The notes under the pieces were generated by a model, which saw only the letters and a list, made by a program, of their open reading frames with translations, was not told the origin of the DNA and did not search any database. DNA of 64,000 nucleotides from Bacillus paralicheniformis (lineage in GTDB: Bacteria > Bacillota > Bacilli > Bacillales > Bacillaceae). Position 1 is the first letter of the stretch. Every line of letters starts with the position of its first letter. The position numbers and the translations under genes are program-made. Positions 17,555 through 25,859 of the stretch are shown one piece after another. The stretch is taken from positions 496,001 through 560,000 of the forward strand of contig NZ_LBMN02000004.1 in assembly GCF_001042485.2 (NCBI RefSeq). Direction: 5' to 3'.

Positions 17555-18099
17555 AAAACGTAACATGGCTTGCGGAAAAGTTTATGGACTTATTCAGACA
17601 TGGCGGAGAAGTGTTTGTCAGTATGCTTACAGACATCGTTCCTTTATTGATTATGCTGCTTGTTGCCATGAATGCCCTGATACGCCTGATAGGAGAAAAG
17701 CGCGTCGAAGCGCTCGCGAGGAAGTCGGGAAAAAATCCATTAACGAGATACATGGTTTTGCCTGTCATTGGTACGTTCATGCTTGCAAATCCAATGACGC
17801 TGTCGCTTGGCAGGTTCTTGCCTGAAAAATACAAACCGAGCTATTATGCGGCTGCATCCTATTCCTGTCATACGCATAACGGACTTTTCCCGCACGTGAA
17901 TCCGGGCGAGCTGTTTGTTTTCCTCGGGATTGCCGCAGGAATTACGACGCTGGGGCATGAAACGACAGAGCTCGCTCTCCGCTATCTTCTGGTCGGGATT
18001 GTGACAAACTTTCTCAGGGGCTGGGTAACGGATATGACAACGGCTTATGTCGCGAAACAGCAGGGCATTGCCTTAAAAGATTCGATTGATCTTAAATAA
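17551..18099 (+). CDS. srlA: PTS glucitol/sorbitol-specific IIC component
   Basis: 182 residues, mostly membrane helices, of the EII-GUT C family: [37 protein letters not shown], then [38 protein letters not shown]. It forms the sorbitol channel with the IIBC subunit. Starts within the gutM stop codon; the next gene follows 16 bp later with AAGGCGG. Confidence 0.9.
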   Translation: MKNVTWLAEKFMDLFRHGGEVFVSMLTDIVPLLIMLLVAMNALIRLIGEKRVEALARKSGKNPLTRYMVLPVIGTFMLANPMTLSLGRFLPEKYKPSYYAAASYSCHTHNGLFPHVNPGELFVFLGIAAGITTLGHETTELALRYLLVGIVTNFLRGWVTDMTTAYVAKQQGIALKDSIDLK

Positions 18100-18115
18100 G
18101 AAAGGCGGTTTACAG

Positions 18116-19123
18116 ATGAGTTCCTATCGTTCGGTTGAAGTTTTAAAAGGGCCGGGAGGGTTTGGCGGGCCTCTGGTGATCACGCCTGATGAAGAGAGAA
18201 ATAAAATCGTGTACGTCACCGGCGGAAACAAACCCGATTTTGCGGATCATTTAGCTGAGCTGACGGGGTGCACACTGGTCGACGGCTTTAAAACGACAGT
18301 ACCCGAAAGCGAAATGGCCGCTGTGATCATCGACTGCGGAGGGACGCTGCGCTGCGGACTTTATCCGCAAAAGCGAATTCCGACGATCAATGTGATGACG
18401 ACCGGGAAAAGCGGGCCGCTTGCCGCCCATATTACAGAAGATATATATGTTTCCGGAGTAAAAAAAGAGAATATTAAACTGCTGGGAGCTGTGGAGGAGC
18501 CTGAACAGTCTAATATTCCAGAAGAAAAACAAATGCAAAATAAACAAAACCATTATAGCACAGAGAAAAAAATTAGTGAACAGCAGTCGCCGAAAGGGAT
18601 GATGGCGACAATCGGGATGGCCATGGGATCGGTCGTCAGCACGTTTTATCAAGCGGGACGGGAAGCAATTGAAACCGTTATCAAAACAATTCTTCCGTTC
18701 ATGGCTTTTGTGGCTCTGTTGATCGGCATCATTAAAGAGTCAGGCATCGGAGACATTTTTGCCAAATATTTATCACCATTTGCAGGGTCACTGCCCGGAT
18801 TGCTATTAATCTCGCTTGTTTGTTCATTTCCGCTGCTTTCCCCGTTTCTTGGACCTGGGGCGGTGATTGCACAAGTTGTCGGTTCGCTGATCGGCGTCGA
18901 GATCGGCAAAGGAAACATTCCGCCGAATTTGGCGCTGCCGGCGTTATTTGCGATCAATTCGCAAGCAGCTGCCGACTTTGTTCCGGTCGGCCTGGGTCTT
19001 GCGGAAGCGGAAGTCGAAACGGTTGAAGTCGGGGTGCCGTCGGTACTGTATTCGCGTTTTTTGACGGGGGCGCCAACCGTTTTCATTGCTTGGCTGGCCA
19101 GCTTTGGCATGTATGACAGCTGA
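18116..19123 (+). CDS. srlE: PTS glucitol/sorbitol-specific IIBC component
   Basis: 335 residues. The N-terminal IIB domain begins [22 protein letters not shown] and carries the phosphorylated Cys in [18 protein letters not shown] (about residue 77). A charged linker (about residues 135-160) joins it to the membrane IIC2 part with [28 protein letters not shown] and a conserved end at [13 protein letters not shown]. It phosphorylates sorbitol during uptake. Confidence 0.92.
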   Translation: MSSYRSVEVLKGPGGFGGPLVITPDEERNKIVYVTGGNKPDFADHLAELTGCTLVDGFKTTVPESEMAAVIIDCGGTLRCGLYPQKRIPTINVMTTGKSGPLAAHITEDIYVSGVKKENIKLLGAVEEPEQSNIPEEKQMQNKQNHYSTEKKISEQQSPKGMMATIGMAMGSVVSTFYQAGREAIETVIKTILPFMAFVALLIGIIKESGIGDIFAKYLSPFAGSLPGLLLISLVCSFPLLSPFLGPGAVIAQVVGSLIGVEIGKGNIPPNLALPALFAINSQAAADFVPVGLGLAEAEVETVEVGVPSVLYSRFLTGAPTVFIAWLASFGMYDS

Positions 19124-19146
19124 GGTTTTCTTAAGGAGGGAGAATT

Positions 19147-19518
19147 ATGGTCATGCTGTATGAAACAAAAATAAACAGAATCGGAGCTCAAGCAACAGCA
19201 TTTTCAGATGAAAAGATGCTTATATTATTCGGCGAAGGTGCTCCGGATGAATTGAAAGATTATTGTTTATCAATTGATATAAAGCCTGTAGAAGGCGACT
19301 TTAATGAAGGCGATGAGCTCATACTGGGCGGCGAGTCATACAAAATCACAGCCGTTGGCGGCGCCGTTCGGCAGAACCTGGCGAATCTCGGGCATATTAC
19401 GCTGAAATTTGACGGATCAGCTTCGGCCGAGCTGCCGGGAACGCTGTACCTTGAACGAAAAGAACAACTGCCGGAGGTTTCAGCAGGAGACTGTATTCAA
19501 GTTAAAAGATTCTCATAA
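19147..19518 (+). CDS. srlB: PTS glucitol/sorbitol-specific IIA component
   Basis: 123 residues, the standard size of IIA-GUT. The phosphoryl-accepting His lies in VRQNLANLGHITLKFDG (about residue 83). It takes phosphate from HPr and passes it to the Cys of the IIBC subunit. GGAGGGAG precedes the ATG. Confidence 0.92.
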   Translation: MVMLYETKINRIGAQATAFSDEKMLILFGEGAPDELKDYCLSIDIKPVEGDFNEGDELILGGESYKITAVGGAVRQNLANLGHITLKFDGSASAELPGTLYLERKEQLPEVSAGDCIQVKRFS

Positions 19519-19532
19519 GGAGCGGGTGCAAT

Positions 19533-20318
19533 ATGGAGATAAATAAAGGAAAAGTGGCATTGATATGCGGCGGCGGCCAAAGTCTCGGAGAAGCGCTGTC
19601 CTACCGCATGGCAGAGGCGGGATATGACATCGCGGTCGCAGACATCAACGGCGAGAACGCCGAAAGGACGGCTGAACATGCAGCCGGTCAATACGGGGTC
19701 AAATCGCTGTGGATTCAAGCGGATTTTACAAAGGAAGCCGATGTGGAAAAAATGATCGGCAGGGTCACGGAGAAATTCAATAAAATCGATGTGATGGTGT
19801 ACAGTGCGGGAATCGCCAAAAGCAATAAGATCACAGATTTTGAGCTTGAAGACTGGGAACGGACCATCGAAGTCAATTTGACCGGGTATTTTCTTTGCGC
19901 GAGGGAAACGTCAAAGGTCATGATTGAGCAGGGAAGCGGGTCAATCATTCAAATCAACTCCAAATCGGGAAAAGTCGGCAGCAAACATAATACAGCTTAT
20001 TCAGCTTCCAAATTTGGAGGCGTCGGTCTCACTCAAAGCCTTGCGCTTGATCTTGCCGAACACAACATTCGCGTGAACAGCATTATGCCGGGGAATTTGT
20101 TAAAATCGACGATGTTCCAAAGCTTGATCCCGCAATACGCGAAAAAGCTCGGCATTCCAGAGAGCGAAGTAGAGCGCGTGTACACCGAAAAAGTGCCGCT
20201 CGGACGGGGCTGTACGTATGATGACATCGCCAATGCCATCCTATTTTACGCTTCTGACCAGGCATCCTATATGACGGGTCAATCGATCAATGTAACCGGA
20301 GGGCAGGTCATGCATTAA
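19533..20318 (+). CDS. srlD: sorbitol-6-phosphate 2-dehydrogenase
   Basis: Classical short-chain dehydrogenase, 261 residues. The nucleotide-binding loop is CGGGQSLGEAL and DINGENAER suggests NAD preference (Asp after strand 2). The catalytic Ser/Tyr/Lys set is seen in INSKSGKVGSKHNTAYSASKFGG. It oxidises the sorbitol-6-phosphate delivered by the PTS to fructose-6-phosphate. The operon context makes this assignment firm among SDRs. Confidence 0.88.
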   Translation: MEINKGKVALICGGGQSLGEALSYRMAEAGYDIAVADINGENAERTAEHAAGQYGVKSLWIQADFTKEADVEKMIGRVTEKFNKIDVMVYSAGIAKSNKITDFELEDWERTIEVNLTGYFLCARETSKVMIEQGSGSIIQINSKSGKVGSKHNTAYSASKFGGVGLTQSLALDLAEHNIRVNSIMPGNLLKSTMFQSLIPQYAKKLGIPESEVERVYTEKVPLGRGCTYDDIANAILFYASDQASYMTGQSINVTGGQVMH

Positions 20319-20335
20319 AATACGAGGGGGAAGCG

Positions 20336-21004
20336 ATGATGAACATGCTGATTGATTCAGCGCATATACCGGAGATTGAAAGATTGCTGGATTTATTTCC
20401 CGCTGGCGGCGTCACGACAAACCCGGCGCTGATTGCAAGGGAAAAGCAGCCCTTTAAACAGCAGATTCAAGATATTCGGCGGCTCCTTCCCGAGCATCTG
20501 CCTCTCCATGCCCAAGTGATCGCCGACCATTGGCGGGATATGGCCGATCAGGCGAAGGCGCTCTATAACTGGCTTGATGGAAACGTGTCGGTGAAAATTC
20601 CGGTGACGGCTCAAGGACTTTACGCGATCAGAGAGCTCGCGGCTGAAAATATCCAGACCACAGGGACAACGGTTTATACCGCTGCACAGGCTGTTTTGGC
20701 CGCAAAAGCCGGCGCCTCCTATGTCGCGCCGTATGTCAATCGTATTGATCAAGAGTATGGTAATGGGGCGGGCGTTGTCAAAACGATTGTCGGCTTATTT
20801 AACACATACCGTTTAAATTGCAAAGTGCTTGCGGCAAGCTTTAAACATAACCGTCAAATTCTTGCCGTCATGGAAGCGGGGAGCCATGAGGCGACAATCA
20901 GCCCTGAGCTTTTAAGCCATTTGGCTGATCATCCGGCTGCAGACCGCGATATCCATGCGTTTCGTGAAATTTGGCACTCTCAATATGGAACATTTTCATT
21001 TTAG
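20336..21004 (+). CDS. transaldolase-like fructose-6-phosphate aldolase
   Basis: 222 residues, the short transaldolase/FSA class. LIDSAHIPEIERLLDLFPAGGVTTNPALIA at the N terminus, the Schiff-base Lys in GNVSVKIPVTAQG (about residue 85), and TGTTVYTAAQAVLAAKAGASYVAPYVNRID follow the family. Members cleave fructose-6-phosphate to dihydroxyacetone and glyceraldehyde-3-phosphate, or act as transaldolases; which applies here is not decidable from sequence. Last gene of the sorbitol operon, whose dehydrogenase makes fructose-6-phosphate. Could process the product or a related ketose phosphate. Confidence 0.8.
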   Translation: MMNMLIDSAHIPEIERLLDLFPAGGVTTNPALIAREKQPFKQQIQDIRRLLPEHLPLHAQVIADHWRDMADQAKALYNWLDGNVSVKIPVTAQGLYAIRELAAENIQTTGTTVYTAAQAVLAAKAGASYVAPYVNRIDQEYGNGAGVVKTIVGLFNTYRLNCKVLAASFKHNRQILAVMEAGSHEATISPELLSHLADHPAADRDIHAFREIWHSQYGTFSF

Positions 21005-21010
21005 CATGCG

Positions 21011-21049
21011 AGCCTGAGGACCGGGAAACCGGCCTCAGGCTTTATTTTT
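21011..21049 (+). terminator. terminator of the sorbitol operon
   Basis: AGCCTGAGGnCCGG-GAAA-CCGGnCTCAGGCT followed by TTATTTTT; a long, near-perfect stem. Confidence 0.88.
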
Positions 21050-21050
21050 G

Positions 21051-21134
21051 CTTATCATTACTTATGTGTTCTTGATTTGTTCTGTGTAATCGCTTATCAT
21101 TACTTATGTGTTCTTGATTTCTTCTGCGCAATCG
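21051..21134 (+). repeat. two tandem 42-bp direct repeats in the glcR control region
   Basis: Units 21051-21092 and 21093-21134 differ at only four positions. Each starts CTTATCATTACTTAT and contains TTGATT. A third, partial copy (CTTATAATCACTTAT) starts at 21135. The 42-bp period is four helical turns. The third copy overlaps the promoter -10. Confidence 0.8.
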
Positions 21135-21142
21135 CTTATAAT
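21114..21142 (+). promoter_or_regulatory. SigA promoter of glcR-ywpJ overlapping the repeats
   Basis: TTGATT, 17 bases, TATAAT. The same arrangement one repeat upstream ends in TATCAT, a weaker -10, so the promoter itself appears to have been duplicated. Confidence 0.65.
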
Positions 21143-21188
21143 CACTTATAAATAATGAATTTTACTTGTGTAAAGAAGGAATGATCGA

Positions 21189-21959
21189 GTGTATCAAGAG
21201 GAAAGGTTAATTTCCATCATTGACTATTTAAAAGAGCATAAACGGATTTCCGTTGAACAAATATGTTCTTTATTCGGAGTTTCAAGAGATACGGCAAGGC
21301 GGGATCTGGTCAAATTGCAGGAGCAAGGCGCTATTATCAGAACAAGGGGAGGGGCGATTCTGCCTACCGTTCATGATGAGGTCAAAGACTATTCTGGCAG
21401 GCTGGGCATGGTTTCCGAAGAGAAAAGCATGATCGGAAAAGCAGCCGCTTCTTTAATCAGAGAAGGCGACCGTATGATTTTGGACGCTTCCACGACAGTC
21501 CAATCATGCGCCGAGCATTTGCCGGATGTCAATTGCACGATCATCACCAATTCGATTAACCTTGCGGAGGTTCTTTCCTCAAGAAAAGGTGCTGATATCC
21601 ACCTGCTTGGAGGTAAGCTTCAAAAAGAGCATCGCTTTTTGTACGGCGCCTCCGTCATTGAAAAGCTGTCATGCTATCATGTTGATAAAGCGCTGATCGG
21701 CGTGGTGGGGATTTCCGAACACGGGCTTACAATCGCCCATGAGGAGGATGGAATGGTGAAACGGAAAATTATTTCTCAAGCGAAACAAGTCATAGCGCTT
21801 GCCGACCATTCGAAAATCGGGAGAACGGATTTTTACCGGTATGCTGAACTCAGTGACATCGACCTTCTCATTACAGACCGGCTGCCGCCGAAACCGTTTC
21901 AGAAACTGCTTGATGAACATGATGTCGAGCTGCTCGTGGCTGAACATCACGATACTTAA
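21189..21959 (+). CDS. glcR: DeoR-family repressor GlcR
   Basis: 256 residues. DeoR helix-turn-helix RISVEQICSLFGVSRDTARRDLVKLQEQGAIIRTRGGAI at the N terminus, then the phosphosugar-sensing domain with DASTTVQSCAEHL, TNSINLAEVL and the DKALIGVVGISEHGLT/ADHSKIGR motifs. In B. subtilis GlcR represses its own operon with the phosphatase gene and responds to sugar phosphates. GTG start at 21189 after GAAGGAATG. The three CTTATnATnACTTAT repeats upstream are good candidates for its operators. Confidence 0.88.
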   Translation: MYQEERLISIIDYLKEHKRISVEQICSLFGVSRDTARRDLVKLQEQGAIIRTRGGAILPTVHDEVKDYSGRLGMVSEEKSMIGKAAASLIREGDRMILDASTTVQSCAEHLPDVNCTIITNSINLAEVLSSRKGADIHLLGGKLQKEHRFLYGASVIEKLSCYHVDKALIGVVGISEHGLTIAHEEDGMVKRKIISQAKQVIALADHSKIGRTDFYRYAELSDIDLLITDRLPPKPFQKLLDEHDVELLVAEHHDT

Positions 21960-21974
21960 GGGGGAAAACAGCAG

Positions 21975-22853
21975 ATGAAAATGATTGCGGTCGATTTAGA
22001 CGGGACGTTGTTAAACAGTGAAAGCAAGATTTCAAAAGAAAACATCGATGCGATTAAAAAAGCGCGGGAACACGGGATTGAAGTAGTAGTTGCCACGGGG
22101 AGAGCATCCTTCGATGTTCAAACGATTTTTGAGCCGACAGGTATTAAAACATGGATTATCAGTGCCAACGGAGCGGTGATTCATGATCCTGAAGGGCGCC
22201 TTTACCACTCGGTGCCGCTTGACCGGAAACGGGCGGAAGGAATTCTTCAATGGCTTGAAGAAAAGAATTACTATTATGAGGTATTCAGCGATGAAGCGAT
22301 CTTCACGCCGCAAAACGGCCGCGAGCTGCTTGACATTGAGCTGGACCGCTTGAAAAGCGCAAATCCCGGGGCCGATCTTTCAAGGCTGGAACTCGCGGCT
22401 GAACAGCAGCTCAGCCAAAACGGATATGCGTACATCAGCTCCTATACCGACCTGTTTTTAGCGGGAAAAGATGTCAATGTATATAACATATTAGCTTTTT
22501 CTTTTCATAAAGAAAAACTGGAAACAGGCTGGCAGCGATTTAAAGATGCGCAAGATATTACGCTTGTCACTTCAGCCGAGCATAACTTTGAAATTGAGCA
22601 TCTTCAGGCGTCAAAAGGGCTGGCGTTGGAAAAGCTTTCACGCAAGCTCGGCATTACCCTTCAGGAAACAGCTGCCGTCGGAGACAGCCTCAATGATTTT
22701 TCGATGCTGAAGATCGCGGGGAAAAGCTTTGCCATGGGCAATGCGCGCGGAGACATTAAAGAGATGGCTGATGAGGTGACGCTCACTAATGATGAAAATG
22801 GCGTTGCTCACATCCTGCATCAGCTGATTGAACAGCAAGTCAAACCGGTTTAA
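21975..22853 (+). CDS. ywpJ: Cof-type HAD sugar phosphatase YwpJ (PhoC)
   Basis: 292 residues. HAD motif I is VDLDGTLLNS (residues 6-15), motif II is VVATGRASF, and motifs III-IV lie in GLALEKLSRKLGI and AVGDSLNDFSMLKIAG. The large inserted cap domain is of the Cof (C2B) type. It dephosphorylates sugar phosphates; in B. subtilis it forms the glcR-phoC operon linked to sugar-phosphate stress. It follows glcR by 15 bp with AAGGGGGAAA as ribosome site. Confidence 0.85.
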   Translation: MKMIAVDLDGTLLNSESKISKENIDAIKKAREHGIEVVVATGRASFDVQTIFEPTGIKTWIISANGAVIHDPEGRLYHSVPLDRKRAEGILQWLEEKNYYYEVFSDEAIFTPQNGRELLDIELDRLKSANPGADLSRLELAAEQQLSQNGYAYISSYTDLFLAGKDVNVYNILAFSFHKEKLETGWQRFKDAQDITLVTSAEHNFEIEHLQASKGLALEKLSRKLGITLQETAAVGDSLNDFSMLKIAGKSFAMGNARGDIKEMADEVTLTNDENGVAHILHQLIEQQVKPV

Positions 22854-22945
22854 TTCGTACATCCTTTCAAATCGGCGTGATGCCGGTACACGGCAGCGTA
22901 ACGATTGAAGGAGTGCGGTTAAGCAGCGGATGTTATTGGTCCGCG

Positions 22946-22979
22946 GGCCGCCGACATTGTCGGCGGCCTTTATTTATTT
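22946..22979 (+). terminator. terminator after ywpJ
   Basis: GGCCGCCGAC-ATT-GTCGGCGGCC followed by TTTATTTATTTT; a very strong GC stem. Confidence 0.88.
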
Positions 22980-23028
22980 TAACGCTGACTCGTGAACTAT
23001 GAGGTATATTTTCGTTACTTTTTATTCA

Positions 23029-23057
23029 TTGTTTGATATGGTGATGTTTGTTACTAT
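23029..23057 (+). promoter_or_regulatory. possible SigA promoter of the TPR/AAA cluster
   Basis: TTGTTT, 17 bases, TACTAT, about 115 bp before the first gene. Confidence 0.4.
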
Positions 23058-23173
23058 TTAACTATTATTTCAAATTCCAAGAATGGAAGGTGACTTTATC
23101 ATTAGTTTAAATCCTCGAATTTAGAAAAAGATACTAGAACTCATTGAAAAAGAGTAAATAACAGGTGATCGAT

Positions 23174-24163
23174 TTGGATAATCAAATGAGCATAATGTAT
23201 GAGAAAGCAGAGCAGCTTTCAAAGTGGGGGAAAACAAAGGAAGCCTTGAAGGAAGCAGAGCAGTTTTTATCCAATTACCCCGACTCACACGAAGGCTATC
23301 AATTGCTTTCAAATATATATTTTAATGCGAAAGAATATGAAAAAGCGGTACAGTTTGCAAAAGAGGCTTTAAATTTAGATCCGATGAACTTTGAAGTTTT
23401 GGCTGTCTTGACTCTTGCATACTATGAATTGGGAATGTACGAAGAGCATGAGGAAATAAATGAATTAATGATTTCTGAGTACCCTGATTATCACTACACT
23501 TATGCAATGCACGCTCAATTTCTTTTCCATGATAAAAATGAGTATGAAAAATCGCGTTTTTATATAGAAAAGGCAGTGGAATTAGAACCTGACGATCCAT
23601 TTTCTCTTGTCGTATACAGTGAAATTTTGGCGGTATTTTTTGAGGATGGATTATCAAGGGCGTGTTCAGACAGAGCGCTTGCCCAAAATGCCGATGATGC
23701 CATGATCACGGGAATGGCCGCTTCTGCGGCGCATAGAAGAGGAGATTATGCACAAGCCTTGACTTTAAACAAAACAGCTCTACAAATCAATCCGAACAAT
23801 CCAGGGATTGTACCCAATTTAGCGTTATACAACATGTGTAATTTTTGGTTTATGAAATACCCGTTGAAAGTCAGGCGCTTCCATGAGAAGCTGCGTGTTA
23901 AAAAACCGGTGTTGTTTTGGCCGCTTCTAGTCATTGTGACATTGGTCTTCAAGTGGCTGATGATTCCATACCTGTTTCTCGTCTACAGTACACCTTATAT
24001 GATGAACGGGCTGGCGGGAGCCCTCATGCAGCGAAAATTGCCCGAACAGATGCGAGGTAGTTCGGTCCTCACATTTTTGGGGTACACACCGATTTGGATC
24101 CTTTTTGTATTGCTGATCATTGTGATAGGGATCATATCATTCTTATACAGATTGATATTTTAA
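23174..24163 (+). CDS. TPR-repeat protein with C-terminal membrane anchor
   Basis: 329 residues from TTG at 23174 (AGGTGAT six bases before; a GTG at 23165 would overlap that site). Residues 1-220 are tetratricopeptide-like helix pairs: ALKEAEQFLSNYPDSHEGYQLLSNIY, KEYEKAVQFAKEALNLDPMNFEVL, EKSRFYIEKAVELEPDDPFSL, GDYAQALTLNKTALQINPNNPGI. Two hydrophobic segments follow near residues 229-252 and 302-329. The TPR part should lie in the cytosol and present a protein-binding surface. It heads a three-gene unit: the next gene starts directly after its stop codon. I do not recognise an ortholog in the B. subtilis locus. Function unknown; a membrane adaptor for the AAA ATPase is an inference. Confidence 0.75.
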   Translation: MDNQMSIMYEKAEQLSKWGKTKEALKEAEQFLSNYPDSHEGYQLLSNIYFNAKEYEKAVQFAKEALNLDPMNFEVLAVLTLAYYELGMYEEHEEINELMISEYPDYHYTYAMHAQFLFHDKNEYEKSRFYIEKAVELEPDDPFSLVVYSEILAVFFEDGLSRACSDRALAQNADDAMITGMAASAAHRRGDYAQALTLNKTALQINPNNPGIVPNLALYNMCNFWFMKYPLKVRRFHEKLRVKKPVLFWPLLVIVTLVFKWLMIPYLFLVYSTPYMMNGLAGALMQRKLPEQMRGSSVLTFLGYTPIWILFVLLIIVIGIISFLYRLIF

Positions 24164-24850
24164 ATGAATGAAAGAGTGGAAATAATGGAAATACATAAAG
24201 ATAAACCGGGAACTCTATTTTTTGTTTTTTTCGGACTGCTCAGTTTTGTCGGCACGATGTCTTTGTATGACCGATTTGGGAATCTTCAAATGAAAATGCT
24301 GGCGGCTTCCGACAACTTGCTTTTTTGCTCTGATGTAAGCATATTTTACAGCCTGCTGCTGACCTTGATTTGTATACCTTACACCGTTAGAAAAGTGATA
24401 ACTTCCAAAGGCTATCAGGGGCGCTTGCAGCTTCCTTTATCCTTGATTCTTCTAGTGGTAGGGCTGACGCTGCTATGCAATGCTTTTTTTCAATATCAAA
24501 ATATCGGGAAAAACAGCATTGTCATGAGAGAAGGGCTAATTTCCAGCACCAAACATTACGATATGGAAGATGTCACTTCTGTCCATGCCTATTATCAAAA
24601 AGGGTTAAAAGGCGCACTTTACCTGAAGTATGATCTGACGTTAAATGACGGAAAAAAAATCGATGCCGCCTTGTCCGACGAGTTTTACAATAAAGCTGAC
24701 GAACTTGATCAGCTCCTGCAGCGGAAAGGAATACATATTGAAAGAAGCGGAATCAAAAAGAAAGATCAGGCCCAGCTGGAAAAACATGCGGGTTCCAAGG
24801 CGAACTATAAAGTGATGAAAAGGATCTTAACCGGTACAAATCATAGATAG
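24164..24850 (+). CDS. membrane protein with three helices and a PH-like C-terminal domain
   Basis: 228 residues. Hydrophobic segments near 17-34 (LFFVFFGLLSFVGTMSLY), 60-75 and 92-109 (LSLILLVVGLTLLCNAFF). Residues 115-195 (NSIVMREGLISSTKHYDMEDVTSVHAYYQ..., LYLKYDLTLNDGKKIDAALSDEFY) show the strand pattern of bacterial PH-like domains found in YcxB- and YdbS-type proteins, followed by a basic tail. The ATG at 24164 follows the previous stop with no spacer and no clear ribosome site; ATG 24185 has GAGTGG upstream and may be the real start. No known family name; role unknown. Confidence 0.65.
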   Translation: MNERVEIMEIHKDKPGTLFFVFFGLLSFVGTMSLYDRFGNLQMKMLAASDNLLFCSDVSIFYSLLLTLICIPYTVRKVITSKGYQGRLQLPLSLILLVVGLTLLCNAFFQYQNIGKNSIVMREGLISSTKHYDMEDVTSVHAYYQKGLKGALYLKYDLTLNDGKKIDAALSDEFYNKADELDQLLQRKGIHIERSGIKKKDQAQLEKHAGSKANYKVMKRILTGTNHR

Positions 24851-24861
24851 GAAGGATAAAT

Positions 24862-25809
24862 ATGAAGAGGGATGACACGGAAAAACGCGCAAAGGTGAAA
24901 GTCATTCAGTTTGATCAACATCAACATGCTTTAACCGAATTAGAACAACACTGTGAAACTTTTGCTGATGTCGGCGGATTAGAAGACATTAAAAAGAAAA
25001 TCAACATGGACTTTATTTTGCCTTTGCAAAATCCTGAGTATTTTAAAGCGTTTGGAAAAGCGACGGGGGGAAGTCTTCTTCTGTTTGGCCCGCCGGGATG
25101 CGGAAAAACATTTATCGCGAAAGCGATTGCCGGCGAGATCAAAGCAAACTTTATACACTTGGAGCTTCAAGCGATATTGTCCATGTATGTTGGGCAGAGT
25201 GAACATAATCTGCATGATATTTTTGAAAAAGCGCGTGATAACAGTCCTTGCGTTCTTTTTATTGATGAGCTTGATTCGATCGGGGGGAATCGGCAGGGAA
25301 TGAGCCAGCATCATGACAGGGTGCTGGTCAATCAGTTGCTGATAGAATTAGATGGTTTAGGGTCGTTTAATGACGGTGTGTATGTGATCGGTGCAACGAA
25401 TACACCGTGGTATTTAGATTCTGCCTTACGCCGTCCCGGCAGATTGAATAAGATGGTATTTATGCCGCCTCCATCTGAAGAAGAACGTGTCGACATTTTA
25501 AATTTAAAGCTGTCCGGCAAGCCGAATGATCAGATTGATGTACTGAAAATTGCCAAAAAGACTTGCCATTTTTCGGGGGCTGATTTAGAACAATTGGTCA
25601 GCGATGCTTTAGATCAGGCGATCGAACGGTCGCTTCAGCAAGGAAAGCTGTCGCCTGTCCAACAGACAGATCTTGAAAGCAGCCTTCAAGGGAGAGTGCC
25701 TTCAACGCTTGAATGGTTTTCAACAGCGAAAAACTATGCCATGTTTAGTGATGCGAATAAAGAATATCAATCCGTTCTTGATTATATGAAGAGAAATAAG
25801 CTCAAATAG
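24862..25809 (+). CDS. Cdc48/Vps4-type AAA ATPase
   Basis: 315 residues with one classical AAA domain. [14 protein letters not shown] opens it, Walker A is GPPGCGKT (residues 76-83), the pore loop is MYVG (108-111), Walker B is [12 protein letters not shown] (131-142), and the second region of homology with arginine fingers is [18 protein letters not shown] (178-195). A C-terminal four-helix lid follows. There is no membrane segment and no protease domain, unlike FtsH. The intact pore loop and arginine fingers suggest an active hexameric threading machine. It lies 11 bp after the membrane gene with its own GGAAGG. Substrate unknown. Confidence 0.85.
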   Translation: MKRDDTEKRAKVKVIQFDQHQHALTELEQHCETFADVGGLEDIKKKINMDFILPLQNPEYFKAFGKATGGSLLLFGPPGCGKTFIAKAIAGEIKANFIHLELQAILSMYVGQSEHNLHDIFEKARDNSPCVLFIDELDSIGGNRQGMSQHHDRVLVNQLLIELDGLGSFNDGVYVIGATNTPWYLDSALRRPGRLNKMVFMPPPSEEERVDILNLKLSGKPNDQIDVLKIAKKTCHFSGADLEQLVSDALDQAIERSLQQGKLSPVQQTDLESSLQGRVPSTLEWFSTAKNYAMFSDANKEYQSVLDYMKRNKLK

Positions 25810-25859
25810 GTAACCTCCGCATTTTAAAGAGTCACCCGGTCAAAAGGAGAATGATAAGT

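Larger units (their letters stand above)
22854..23173. other. 320-bp intergenic region: terminator, promoter and a stop-interrupted mini-ORF
   Basis: The stretch after ywpJ holds 90 bp of GC-rich sequence of unknown origin, a terminator, a likely promoter, and at 23083-23157 a frame reading MEGDFIISLNPRI, TAG, KKILELIEKE, TAA. No other gene was found. Confidence 0.5.

Noticed and set aside
21051-21150. CRISPR-like array
   Set aside because: Only two full repeats directly abutting with no spacers; they are promoter/operator duplications.
22876-23000. 40-codon ORF MPVHGSVTIEGVRL... after ywpJ
   Set aside because: It runs through the ywpJ terminator stem and has no ribosome site.
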